From Chara braunii (Eukaryota; Streptophyta; Charophyceae; Charales; Characeae), in NCBI GenBank assembly GCA_003427395.1, contig BFEA01000278.1:879494-899520 (forward strand): a stretch of 20,027 nt of DNA. Reading direction: 5' to 3'. The notes under the pieces were generated by a model. The model searched no databases, had not been told where the DNA came from, and saw nothing but the letters and a program-made list of their open reading frames with translations. Of this stretch, positions 8,604 to 18,428 are shown one piece after another (positions within the stretch are counted from its first letter, which is position 1; every line of letters starts with the position of its first letter). The position numbers and the translations under genes are program-made.

Positions 8604-8617
8604 GCGCTCTGATATCA
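8604..8617 (-). other. primer-binding-site-like sequence
   Basis: On the minus strand it reads TGATATCAGAGCGC, one base from the plant initiator-Met-type PBS TGGTATCAGAGC. It lies two bases inside a TTGTCA sequence and directly beyond the AT tract, where the inner edge of a 5' LTR is expected. Together with the hammerhead module on the far side of element 2 it suggests a disrupted LTR with its PBS. Confidence 0.5.
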
Positions 8618-8621
8618 TGTG

Positions 8622-8640
8622 ACAATATATATACATATAT

Positions 8641-8678
<38 letters not shown>
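8622..8678. repeat. AT microsatellite
   Basis: An AT-rich run with a few ACAT interruptions, directly outside the left LTR of element 2. It is proposed to belong to the hammerhead-bearing repeat into which element 2 inserted, comparable to 335-404. Confidence 0.85.
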
Positions 8679-8679
<1 letters not shown>

Positions 8680-9386
8680 GCAAGACAAAAATGAGCAATA
8701 GCGAACTTCAGCAATCATACAACATCATATTCACAAGACCAGATAGTCGTGACCTCGAACCAACAGCAGAATTGCATCACGAGTTTCACCAAATAAGAAG
8801 ACACCAAGAGCTCAAAATTGACAATGCTGGCAATGTCTCATCATCATCATCAATGAAGAACCAATGTTGATATCCNTCACCAAATAAGAAGACACCAAGA
8901 GCTCAAAATTGACAATGCTGGCAATGTCTCATCATCATCATCAATGAAGAACCAATGTTGATATCCTATCTAGCGCTCGACGCCCAGACTACTGATGACA
9001 AATCCTATCTAGCCTAGACTACGATGCCGAATGTTGACGACAACAACTTTTTGAAGTACGAGCATATAGCGACTAATATCTCACGCTTCTAGCACCAGGT
9101 ATGTCTCTCGCCACACTCACAACCTCGTTCCCCAACACACAGATGCCACTTGCACCCAAGGACCACCCTACGCCTCACCCAGCTTACAGCAGCACAGCTC
9201 GACTATGGCTGTGTGCTCCTTCGCTGCTCGCCCATGAGAGCGTAGGCGCCAGCCAGCAAATAGCGCAGCATGCAGCCAGCACCCGAATGAATAATGCGGA
9301 GGCAGACTCTTTGCTATCTCGAAGTGGCATTCTTGCGTCCAGTCCCAGGAAGCTTCCAGTAGGCCCCGGTAGCCTGAGGCCCAGCA
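8679..9386 (-). repeat. 3' LTR of element 2
   Basis: TG...CA-bounded copy of the LTR at 16310-16938. It is longer because of a 91-bp internal duplication (8785-8966) and small indels. A (CAT)n-like run occurs in both copies. Similarity to the other LTR ends at 9386, which defines the inner edge. Confidence 0.88.
8785..8966. repeat. 91-bp tandem duplication in the 3' LTR
   Basis: 8786-8875 is repeated at 8877-8966, with the single ambiguous base N8876 exactly at the joint. The other LTR has one copy. If N is T, as the first copy's left flank suggests, the unit is 91 bp. It may be a real duplication or an assembly joint. Confidence 0.9.
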
Positions 9387-9722
9387 CGAACGAGAACAGG
9401 CCCAGGGCCTGAGGTGGTTGCTGCACCCAACTACCTTTGGCCTGTGTTTGGCCCAGGCCCAGTACCCGTATCCAGCCCAGGGCCTGCTTTCCATACATTC
9501 ACACAGGCGGCCCAGGGCCTGGATTCTCTCAACCAACTGGCGCTGTGCAACTGCCTGAATTTCCTTGAGTTGCGTGGTGTCCAGAAAAGGGCCCTGAGGG
9601 CCTCGTCAAGCTTGCCTTCACTTAGGGCGGCCGATAGGCTTCTGAAAAGGGGTTGAATGGAGCTTATAGAGGCAGTGGCCTCGCATTCCCTCCTCCATAG
9701 CTTCAACTGTCCTCTGAGAAGC
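9387..9722. other. segment between pol stop and 3' LTR of element 2
   Basis: Follows the pol stop on the minus strand. A purine-rich TGGAGGAGGGAATG (minus strand, near 9690) could be a degenerate polypurine tract, but it lies about 300 bp from the LTR edge. Four copies of GGCCCAGG(GCCTG)-type palindromic motifs occur in about 9398-9522. A 100-codon minus-strand frame starts at 9733 and has no recognised domain. The segment may be a 3' UTR or a later insertion. Confidence 0.45.
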
Positions 9723-11135
9723 TCAGTCTTCAATCATTGGGCGCTTTCCCTTCTGCAGAGATTTCTCGTAATGGGCTACAACGAGCGGAGCGGTCTGCAT
9801 GAGTTCCTCCCTGGTGAACCAGCGGTCCTCCTTCGGATCAGTGTGATGCCGGAACCGAACGCAGTACTGCAACTTCGGTTTCCGAGGACGTCCCCTGCCT
9901 GTTGGTCTTGATACCGGCAGCTCTCTATGGTCCACGATGTCATCGATGTCCACCTCTCCAACCATGGTTGGGGGCAACATTGAGCGACGAGATGGAAACT
10001 GAGCAGTCATTTTGAAAGGTGCCAGCTTGGAGGCGTGAAAGACAGGGTAAGTACGGAGATGACCAGGGATCCGGATTACGTAAGAAGGTCCATCCGGATC
10101 AGTCCCTACAATATCTAAGACTCCCCATGGTCCAAAGTACTGTGGCATGAGCTTGCGGGAGATCCCGTGCTCTTGTCCCAGTTCTGAGAACTTAACCCAG
10201 ACTCTGTCCCCAACCTGAAATGAAGACTCACGGTGGTGTTTGTTTGCAGATTCTATCATAGCCGCCTGTGCCTTTTGCATCTGTTCTACAGCCTGCTGCA
10301 TCTTTTGTTCATAACGGTAAGCAAATTCTAAAGTACCTTGTGAAACACTTGACTGATTCTCAGGAAGGAGAAAATCTAAGGGTAGTTTAGGCTGAAAAGT
10401 CAATAGCAAACTGTTCGGGCTCACCCCGAGGGCGCTGTGTACCGCGTTGTTGTACAGACTGGCGATGAGAGCAAGCTTCTTATCCCAGTCCACCTGATTA
10501 GGCTTGATGTAATGCCTTAACAGATGCTGTACAACGCGGTTCAGTTGCTCAGCTTGGCCGTTGGCCTTTGGGTGATTCCCAGAAGTCATTTGCAACTGGG
10601 TTCCCTGCTCTGCAGCAGCGGCCTTCCACAGTTCGCTGGTAAATCAGACATCCCTGTCACAGATAATGGATTTCGGTAAGCCAAAATCCCTGACCCAGTT
10701 CTCTTTAAACATTCTAATTACGTACTCCGTCCTTGCCGTTTCCGGCATTGCTACTAACCTAGCATACTTACTAAATCTATCCACGATGACAAAGATATGT
10801 CGCATCCCACTCTTGACCAGAGTATCCATGAAGTCCATGGACAGACTTTCACCAGGCCGTTCCGGAATCGGAAGGCGCTTCAGGAGCCCAAGAGGAGCCT
10901 GAGTACGTGGCTTGTCTCTTTGACATACCTGACAAGTCTCCACGTACAGCTGGGCGTCTCGCATCATCGTGGGCCGCCAGAACCGCTGCAGCAGATTGGA
11001 TGCGGTCTTCTGATACCCACAATGGCCGGTGGCGTCATGACATTCACCTAAAAACAAACTACGCAAAGACTCGCTATTCGGGACACACAAACGCTTATTC
11101 CCTGCCTTCTCAAGGAACAGCAAGTCGTTAATCAA
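9723..11135 (-). pseudogene. pol: integrase with GPY/F module and chromodomain-like tail (element 2)
   Basis: The HHCC zinc finger reads ECHDATGHCGY...TCQVCQRDK. The catalytic core shows the first Asp in SMDFMD, the second in ICDRDV and the Glu in GQAEQLN, so all three catalytic residues survive. A TGA at 10644-10646 (probably CGA, Arg) interrupts the core directly after CDRDV; the same frame resumes with FTSELW. A GPY/F-like module (QYFGPWGVLDIVG...HLRTYPVFHASKLAPF) and a chromodomain-like tail (VDHRELPV...LQYCVRFRHHTDPKEDRWF) follow, ending at 9723. The upstream junction with RNase H is frameshifted near 11140. Apart from the nonsense codon this is the best-preserved integrase in the window. 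Confidence 0.9.
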
Positions 11136-13340
11136 CTCAACTCGGCTGAAGTTTTTTTGTCCTTCGCCTGTAGTCTGCGTATGATTTATGATATAAACTG
11201 ATCCTCGCGATAGGCTTCCACCATGGATTGAGTGACACTGTCCGCAAACCCAAACTCAGTGATCAGCGCACCAGAGTAACCCGGTCTGGCATCAACAACC
11301 TTGTTGTACTCGCCCTTGATGTACTTGGGGCTAGAAGTCATACTGCTCAACGACTTCGATCCAACGCTTGAGTGCATCAGAGAGTACTGGCTGAGTTCTC
11401 ATCCATCTCAGGGTCTGATGATCAGTCCTGAGGATGAAGAACCTCCCAAGGAGGTAGTGCCTCCAATGGGTCAGAGCCTTGTAAACCGCATAGAGTTCCT
11501 TCTCATAGGTGGACTTGGCCAACTTCTGAGAGGGCATCTTTTTGGACATGTACTCTACTAGCCTCAACTTTTTCCCCTCCTGTTATGAAAGTCCGGCGCC
11601 TATGCCATATTGGCTAGCATCTGTAGTCACTATAAATGGTTTGTCAGGGTCAGGAAGTTTTAAGACTTCGTAATGCGTCAACGCATGCTTCAGTTGTCTG
11701 AAAGCAGCCTCGCATCTCTCAATCCACTCCCATGGGGTGTCAAGGCGGGTCAGATCAGTCAAAGGGGCGGCGACTATGCTATAGTTTTCCACGAAGTTGC
11801 GATAGTAGCCGGTCATCCCTAAGAATGATCTCATCTCAATCACAGACTGAGGACGCGACCAGTCACGAATGCTGGCCACCTTCGCGTCACCGGGCTTCAA
11901 CCCTTCCGCGGAAATCTCATGACCCAAGTACAAGACACGGTTGCGGTCAAACTCGCACTTCTCACCGTTGATTTTGAACTTGTGTTGTCGTAGGAGACTG
12001 AGGACTTTGTCCGAGTGCGCAACGTGCTCCTCAACAGTCTTACTAAAAATAAGTATGTCATCAAGGTACACAATGACAAACTTATCCAAGTAGTCATGAA
12101 ATATCCAATTCATAGTATGTTGAAAGGTGCCAGGAGCATTGCAAAGGCCGAAAGGTATCACCACAAACTCGTACAGACCGTACCTGGTTTGAAATGCGGT
12201 TTTGTGTTGATCCTCGGGTCGGATTGCAATCTGATGGTACCCGGATTTCATATCTATCTTACTGAAGTACCGACACCCTTGCACTCTATCTAACAGATCA
12301 TCGATGCGCGGTAGGGGCTCTCTGTTCTTTACAATGATGACATTGAGGCCCCTATAGTCAATGCACATCCTGAGTGTACCCTCCTTCTTCTTAGGTACGA
12401 ATAGTACTGGAGATCCATAAGGAGAGACGCTCGGCCGGATCCAACCCTTCTCTACGAGTTCCTTGAGTTATCGGCGAAGCTCATCGAGCTCGCGTGGAGA
12501 CATCCGATAGATCCTACCCTTCGGGATGCTAGACCCTGGGATAATCTCTATCGCGTGGACGACCTCCCTCTCTACAACCCCTGTCGGCTCTTCAAATAGA
12601 TCAGGGTACTTGGCAACTACTCCTTCTATCTCCGGCGGCATTTTCACCTGCTCGCCTGCAGCAGAGACATAAACTAGGTACATACCCTCCTCCTGATTTT
12701 GCTTATAATAGTTATAGACACACATGCATCCATGAGACTCGATCAGAGTATTAGCTTTGAACTTGTGCAATCTGGCGGTCCCTCCACCTGGCAATGTGTG
12801 TTTGACCACTTTTCGGTCCCAGTCAAACTGGGGCTGTGCCACAGAGAGGTAGTACACACCTAACAACGTATCCATGGGGAGTTCATCGCTCACTAGGAAC
12901 GAGACATGATGTCTCAATTCACCTCCCGCGTACGGGAAACAACACTCGACATCCTGGAGGTAGTCATTGACTACCATGCCCTATTTGTTGGCAGAGGTCG
13001 ACTCCACAGGTCGTTTCAGGCGCTGCACTCACACCTGTAAGCGCAGCCTCTCAACGCACGCGCGACTAATAAAATTTATAGTCGAGCAAGTGTCGTAATA
13101 GGCCCCGGCCTTGCGGCCGCCAATGACAATCTCGCTGACGAACATCTCACCCTTAGGGGCTTTGACTAGGGCCGTCCAAGAAGCTAGCGGGTCTGATCTA
13201 GACCACTCCTCCTCTAGCTCCTCTAAGGACTCAAACACATTCATCGAACAGAGGCTCGATGGGTCTGAACGTGTTTGCGGGACGACGCTGGAGTCAGTAG
13301 CTTGGGCCATCTCTTGACATGGTGAGGGTATCTCCACCAC
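11136..13340 (-). pseudogene. pol: protease, reverse transcriptase and RNase H (element 2)
   Basis: One frame from 13340 to about 11331 holds the retropepsin region (YYDTCSTINFIS; Gly after DT replaced by Cys), a linker, and an RT. The RT has [49 protein letters not shown] and [13 protein letters not shown]. RNase H follows (D in TTDASQYG, E in YEKELY, D in RTDHQTL). In-frame stops at 13029 (TGA), 12981 (TAG), 12468 (TAA) and 11583 (TAA) each fit a C-to-T change of a Gln or Arg codon. A one-base insertion near 11330 shifts the frame before KYIKGEYNKVVDA, where an expected LSR after DA is missing. Another stop and a frameshift separate it from integrase. Confidence 0.9.
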
Positions 13341-13369
13341 CTCGACCCTAGTAGGAACAACTACTATTC

Positions 13370-15270
13370 CTACAGGCCCGACGTGTTTCCTGGAGCAGTG
13401 TTTGAAGTGCTGACAACATTGCTACCAATGGGATGGGAGGATCCTACCGCCTGCCCCATCGTAGGCGGGATCTTGTCGGTCACTTTCTTGTTTCGGCACT
13501 TCAACTGATTATGACCATATTGGCCACAACGAATACAAGCCTGCCGTGTGTACCGATCTCTCCACACGTCCTCTGAGAGACCCGCCTTCTCCCATGGGGG
13601 AGCGTTGGGGTCAACTTGACTCCTTGACCGGGAGCCTCCACGGCGTCTGAGGTCGCCTTACCTTTTTGTGCTACAGCTGCGACAACTCCACCCCCTCAAG
13701 CTTCAGCGCTGCCTGCCTCTGCACCTACTCCCTCCTGGAAGTTGTCGTCTAGTTCGATGGTTGAACCATCGTTATCAACAAACATAATGCGTCCCTTCAC
13801 ATTCCAATTGGGAGACAGTGTTTTCTTCCTACCGTCCGTAGTGGGTGTCTGTCCATGCCCTAGGCAGTGTTTTCTTCCTACCGTCCGTAGTGGGTGTCTG
13901 TCCATGCCCTATCTTCGCCTCAAGGTCTAGGGCCTTCTTCCTAAATGAGGGGAAGTTGTGAACATTGATGTTGGCCTCACCTGCCAACTGAGGCAAAGAG
14001 AAGCATCTCAGGTAGGACGTGAGTAGAACCTGGGGGTCATAGCGCACCCCAGGGACACAGATCAAACGCTCTACAACATCGGTGGCTTCCCTTACTGACT
14101 TGAACTGCCGCGTGTGCAGTGTCAGGATCATGTAAGTGGCCCTTTGAGCCTCCTGAGGATAATGCCACCTTTCTTCCACCATCTTGAGGAAGTCCTCCAG
14201 TTTCTGGTGGGCTGCCCAAGAGCGGAAGTCATGACCATATCCCTGTAGTTGCCCCAAACCGCTCAACCATCGTGTTGCACTACCCTCTAGATAGGATGCA
14301 GCCACTAACACTTCCTCGTGCGGCATGGTAAGCTTACACTTTACATAGACCGGCACTGCCCTCAACCACGTGTCGAGGTCTTCGCCCCTCTTATCCCCTG
14401 TGAAGGGTTTAGCAACAGCGATGACCGTCTTTGGTACCCACCGTGTTTGTCCCGTTCCCTGCATCACACCGGGTTGTGGACCCTGTGACACAGGTTGTTG
14501 TGCTAGATGTTGGGGTTGTGTGCCCTGTGGCTGCACAGGCTGCGAGTCAGCAGGCTGCAAGGTAACCGCAATCTGCAACGGAGATGGGGTGAACACTGTC
14601 TGTGCAAGAACTTGCAAACTAGTTCCCGCTAATACCCCTCCTGATAGCGACATGCCCTGGGAAACGATCGCAACCGATGATGGGGCTACATATGGGGATA
14701 CCCCAGTCACCGGTGGATGGTTGTCTGATGGTCCTGCATCTCCACTACATTCAGCAGGACAGACTGTACGATCCTCACCTCATGAGTCACGTGCGTCAGA
14801 CCCATCTCCTCTAACTCACTAACGTCCGCTTGTCTCCGTTGCATCCTAACTCTTCTTCTAATCATTCGTTCTTTTTCCGCTTTTATATCTCCTAACGCCT
14901 TCTGTAGCTGTGCCTCCTGCAATGTTGCTTGTTGTATGGCGATCTCATCGGAGGTCAACACTATTGCCTGGCTCACCATTACACCAGTGGACTGACTTTA
15001 GGTCTGTGCAACCGTTGACCCAACAGACCCTGAACTACCGGCCTGAGTAGACTGCTGTGCTGAGGTGGACATGGCTTCTGAAGCTGCGACTTCACTCACA
15101 AGTGCCCTGCTAGCCTCTGCTGCTCTAGCCCTCCTCTGCTGCTGCAACTTTTCTCTACGCTGGCGGAACAGAAATTTGTCACCCTCTGGACCTAATGCCA
15201 AATGGGCTACTGGGCGCCTTGCCGATCGCAAGATCCGATCGTCCTCTCTAGTGTCCTCCTGGTCGCTCAT
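13370..15270 (-). pseudogene. gag: gag (element 2)
   Basis: Starts MSDQEDTREDDR at 15270. A basic, Gln/Arg-rich helical N-terminus follows (RQRREKLQQQRRARAAE), then a TAA at 14998-15000 (likely a Gln codon) with the frame continuing to about 14710. There a frameshift leads to a Gln/Pro-rich linker and a capsid domain (KPFTGDKRGEDLDTWLRAV, SYLEGSATRWLSGL, DFLKMVEERWHYP) typical of Ty3/gypsy Gag. The frame breaks again at a 49-bp duplication, resumes with SPNWNVKGRIMFVD, meets another stop at 13696, and ends with a canonical zinc knuckle CIRCGQYGHNQLKC (C-x2-C-x4-H-x4-C) near 13510. Clearly dead, but the order is intact. Confidence 0.88.
13816..13911. repeat. 49-bp tandem duplication inside gag (element 2)
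   Basis: 13816-13864 is repeated from 13865, matching through 13911. The period of 49 is not a multiple of three and shifts the gag frame. The peptide GHGQTPTTDGRKK is encoded just before the joint and in the second frame after it. Confidence 0.95.
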
Positions 15271-16293
15271 AAGTTACAGAACTTGTGCACAATCTGCATT
15301 AATGCACACTAGGTGCCTACCGCAGCGTAGTACACTGACCAATGAACTGGTGGCTATTTCAGAGTAAATACAAATAGGGTCAGACTGATTAGTCCGCAAA
15401 CAAAAGCACCATGAAGAAGAAGCAGTTCTAACTAATGCTGTCTGTCAGATGTCAATGGTTGTACACCGAACTAATCAAAACATAAAAATAGAATCATTTG
15501 TGTGACAGCATGGAATTTTCTCGAACTTGTCACCTGAAATCTACCCCTCCCTTAGTTCCCCTGAGTATCACTTGACGTCAGCGTCCCTGAGCAATCCGGA
15601 GAGCGTAGCGTGTCTAAAAGGTGTGTGTCCGACCCACCCCTGTGCCCCGAGTATCTGCTGAGCTGGCCAACCCTGCACTGGATTATCCTCGATTGCAGCG
15701 AGCCTTACAACCATTGGCTGATCCAGAGGCAATTTAACGTCCGCCTCCAAGTGACTCCAGGAATTATTTTACGTCGCAGCCGCAGTGCTTCGTCCAGGGC
15801 CCTTCAGAAAGCTCCGCCCATCTTCTCTCAAATGCTCCACGTGAACATTGCCAACTCTCAAGGTTGAGTGCACACGACGCCTCACAATGAGAGGACTCTC
15901 AAGAAGGGACACACAACCTCACGGTAAGAAGTGTCGAAGACGGTAGATAAGGTTAAGAGCAACGTACCTCAAATAGCTGCCCCCAACCACAGAGATAATC
16001 TCACCAGATGACCAAATGCCGATTGTGATGACTTGTCACTGATTCGGCACAACCAGCATTGAACGTCGTTCCACCTCAGCACCAATCGCACATTAGATAG
16101 TTCTCATCACACTGTCCAACACCCACAGTACACCACGTAGCCTTCCTGGCGATCCCCTCACCTCTTGGGTCGCCTACTCACTCGCCTCCATCCTCCTCAC
16201 TACACACCTTTTACGGCCAAACTTGCCAAACAGACCTCATGTATGTACCGTACCACGCAGAAGACAAGCGCCAGATGAGCGCAAACGTACCAC
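15271..16293 (-). other. untranslated leader of element 2
   Basis: About 1 kb between the PBS and the gag start on the minus strand. No protein frame of note (60- and 85-codon frames only) and no strong palindrome was seen. It is expected to hold packaging signals, none identifiable. Confidence 0.6.
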
Positions 16294-16306
16294 AACTCTG
16301 ATACCA
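16294..16306 (-). other. primer-binding site of element 2
   Basis: On the minus strand it reads TGGTATCAGAGTT, matching the plant initiator-Met-type PBS over its first eleven bases. It lies three bases inside the 5' LTR (which ends at 16310), as expected for a minus-strand element. Confidence 0.92.
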
Positions 16307-16309
16307 AAT

Positions 16310-16938
16310 TGCAAGGAAAATGAGCAATAGCGAACTTCAGCAATCATACAACATCATATTCACAAGACCAGATAGTCGTGACCTCGAACCAACAGCAGAA
16401 TCGCATCATGAGTTTCACCAAATAAGAAGACACCAAGAGCTCAAAATTGACAATGCTGGCAATGTCTCATCATCATCATCAATGAAGAACCAATGTTGAT
16501 ATCCTATCTCGCGCTCGGCGCCCAGACTATTGATGACAGATCCTATCTAGCCTAGACTACGATGCTGAATGTTGACGACAACAACTTTCCGAAGTAAGAG
16601 CATACAGCGGCTAATGTCGCACACTTCCAGCACCAGGTATGTCTCTCGCCACACTCACAACCTCGTTCCCCAACACACAGATGCCACTTACACCCAAGGA
16701 CGACCCTGCGCCTCACCTAGCTTACAGCAGCGCAGCTCGGCTATGGCTGTGTGCTCCTTCGCTGCTCGCCCATGAGAGCGTAGGTGCCAGCCAGCAAATA
16801 GCGGAGCTGCGCTTGCGCAGCATGCAGCCAGCACCCGAATGAATAGTGCGGAGGCAGGCCCTTTGCTATATCGAAGTGGCCTGCTTGCGTCCAATCCCAG
16901 GAAGCTTCCAGTAGGCCCTGGTAGCTTGAGGCCTAGCA
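16310..16938 (-). repeat. 5' LTR of element 2
   Basis: On the minus strand it begins TGCTAGGCC at 16938 and ends CCTTGCA at 16310, about 629 bp. It matches the left LTR (8679-9386) apart from the 91-bp duplication, small indels and scattered, mainly transition, differences. The inner edge is set by the PBS, the outer edge by the end of similarity and the TG. Confidence 0.9.
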
Positions 16939-17022
16939 TAAACCGCAGGAAGAGAGGGAGAAGAGGACAACAAACGAGGGGCTGTGACAAACTATTTCGT
17001 CGGAGTTTCACTGACTCATATA
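16939..17022 (-). ncRNA. degenerate hammerhead module, copy B
   Basis: Its reverse complement aligns without gaps to 231-314. Stem II strands (17011-17015 and 16999-17003, one A-C mismatch), loop II and GAAA (16995-16998) are kept. The core CTGATGA has become TATATGA, losing C3, U4 and G5, and the 5' side carrying stem I and the stem III partner is absent. It cannot cleave. It abuts the outer end of the element 2 LTR, whose insertion appears to have separated it from its AT tract and PBS-like site at 8604-8678. Confidence 0.75.
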
Positions 17023-17077
17023 TATTGTCAGAAAACTATTGACTAAGAACGTAAGCATTTGAAGTAGAAGAAATAAG

Positions 17078-18383
17078 ATGAGCGAAACTCTGAGTTCAAA
17101 CCTGCTGTATACCTACAGTAGAGGTGAGGAACGCTTGTGCATTCCCCAGGACCAGCGGCTCAGGACATTGATGATGTCAGAGTGTCATGACGCCCGTGGA
17201 CATTTTGGGTTTCTAAACTCCTATGCAGCCCTGTCGCAATGCTTCTTCTGGAAGGAGATGCCGAGTGATATGCTGCGTTATGTGGACACCTGTGAGCTCT
17301 GCCAAAGGAATAAGGTCCAACGTAGACCTCCTTTGGGACTGCTCAAACCCCTACCCATACCTGATGGCCCTGCTGAATCTGTGACGATAGATTTCACAGA
17401 TTTAGGCAAGACCACCCCTCGTGGTATGCGTCAGATTATGGTCTGCGTGGATAGGTTCTCCAAATACGCAGAGTTCATCCCCTTGCCAGAGGTAGCTAGA
17501 GTTTCAGAGCGATGAGTGGCAGTCCTATTGCAAGGATTGCCTGCACTCACGATTGGACATGACTTCTGGTCATCATCCTAAAGCCAATGGTCTGGCTGAG
17601 GTGATGAACCAAGTCTTATTCCAATTACTGCGTCCTGTCATCTCTCCAGATCAGCAAGACTGGGATCTTCACTTGGCTAGGGCACAACTCATGTATAACA
17701 TGTCTGTCCACTCCTCAACAGGGTTCAGTCCCTACCGGTTACACAGGGGGCGTGAACCACGACAGCCTCTCGATGACATCATCGATAAGGCTAAGCCTGA
17801 TCTGACACCAGGCACAACGGAGTTCACCAGACGTTATCGTTTAGATGTGGAAAGATCCCGCGCGAACTTGTTCAAAGCCCAAAAGGCTATGGTTGAACAA
17901 GCTAATCGTCATAGGCGGCCTTCCCCCACCCGCACTGGTGATTACGTCTGGTTGACCAGTTCTGAGATGTCGAGGGAGGAGGATATCTCCCCCAAGTTGT
18001 TGCCACGTTACCTGGGTCCATGGCAGGTCCTAGATACAGTCTGCGTTGATCCCTTCGGTCCGTCGTATGTTATCGACGTCCCGTTGCACCTACGCACCTA
18101 CCCGGTCTTTCATGTATCCAAGCTGCCGCCTTTCACTCCAGTTGATGCATTCCCAGAGCGGCCCCCTCAGTTTGGTCCACCGATCCCTGACAAGGGATAT
18201 GACGTGGAATGGGGCACCGACCCCGACCGACAGTATCTTGTGAGGTTCGCATTTCAGCCTCCTTCTGAGAACATATGGTTCTACAGAAGGGAACTTCTCA
18301 AGACAGCAAAGTCAGTTGTCCTGCGATATAAAGCGACTCAGAAGGGAAACCTTCCTCGCCGTTCACCTCACCTACATCCCTAG
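17078..18383 (+). pseudogene. pol: integrase with chromodomain-like tail (element 3)
   Basis: The finger reads ECHDARGHFGF...TCELCQRNK. The core has the first Asp in TIDFTDLGK, then VDRFSKYAEFIPLPEVAR. A deletion of roughly 100 bp near 17500, judged against element 2, removes the segment with the second catalytic Asp and shifts the frame (stop at 17515). The frame then resumes with SDEWQSYCKD. The catalytic Glu lies in GLAEVMN. A GPY/F-like module (RYLGPWQVLDTV...HLRTYPVFHVSKLPPF) and a chromodomain-like tail (RQYLVRFAFQPPSENIWFYRRELL) follow to the stop at 18383. The second half (17553-18383) is one clean frame of 276 codons, but the enzyme is inactive. Confidence 0.9.
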
Positions 18384-18400
18384 CTCGGAGGTCCTCGCTT

Positions 18401-18411
18401 TCGGGGAGGGT
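18401..18411 (+). other. polypurine tract of element 3
   Basis: GGGGAGGG within 18401-18411 lies about 20 bp downstream of the integrase stop and about 18 bp upstream of the LTR start at 18429. This position and composition fit the plus-strand primer of an LTR retrotransposon. The gap to the LTR is longer than usual, so the LTR edge may be nearer (TGCAATG at 18415). Confidence 0.6.
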
Positions 18412-18428
18412 AGCCTGCAATGACTAGC

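Larger units (their letters stand above)
8679..16938 (-). mobile_element. element 2: full-length degenerate Ty3/gypsy chromovirus-like element
   Basis: About 8.3 kb on the minus strand: 5' LTR (16938-16310), PBS (16306-16294), leader, gag, protease, RT, RNase H, integrase, chromodomain-like tail, then 3' LTR (9386-8679). Gag and pol form one long reading unit when nonsense codons and frameshifts are disregarded. The two LTRs are close but not identical, mostly transitions, so the insertion is not recent. No clear 5-bp target duplication is seen (TTATA left, TAAAC right); the left flank is a microsatellite that may have slipped. Confidence 0.9.

Noticed and set aside
8130-8612. 160-codon plus-strand frame with hydrophobic stretches
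   Set aside because: It spans three diverged tandem repeats and ends in a poly-Phe run from the T-tract. The hydrophobicity comes from T-rich DNA.
9101-9536. Overlapping frames of about 100 codons on both strands
   Set aside because: They lie in the 3' LTR of element 2 and adjoining GC-rich sequence, with frames lost in the sister LTR and no domain seen.
14370-14822. 150-codon Cys-rich plus-strand frame
   Set aside because: It is antisense to the gag of element 2; the Cys and Gly content mirrors the Gln/Pro-rich gag linker.
8674-16943. Five-base target duplication around element 2
   Set aside because: Flanks read TTATA and TAAAC; any match in this AT-rich setting would be forced. Left unresolved.
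16939-17018. Extension of the element 2 5' LTR out to TGAGTCAG at 17018
   Set aside because: The left LTR has no counterpart of this segment, similarity stops at a TG boundary at 16938, and the segment matches the independent hammerhead repeat at 231-314.
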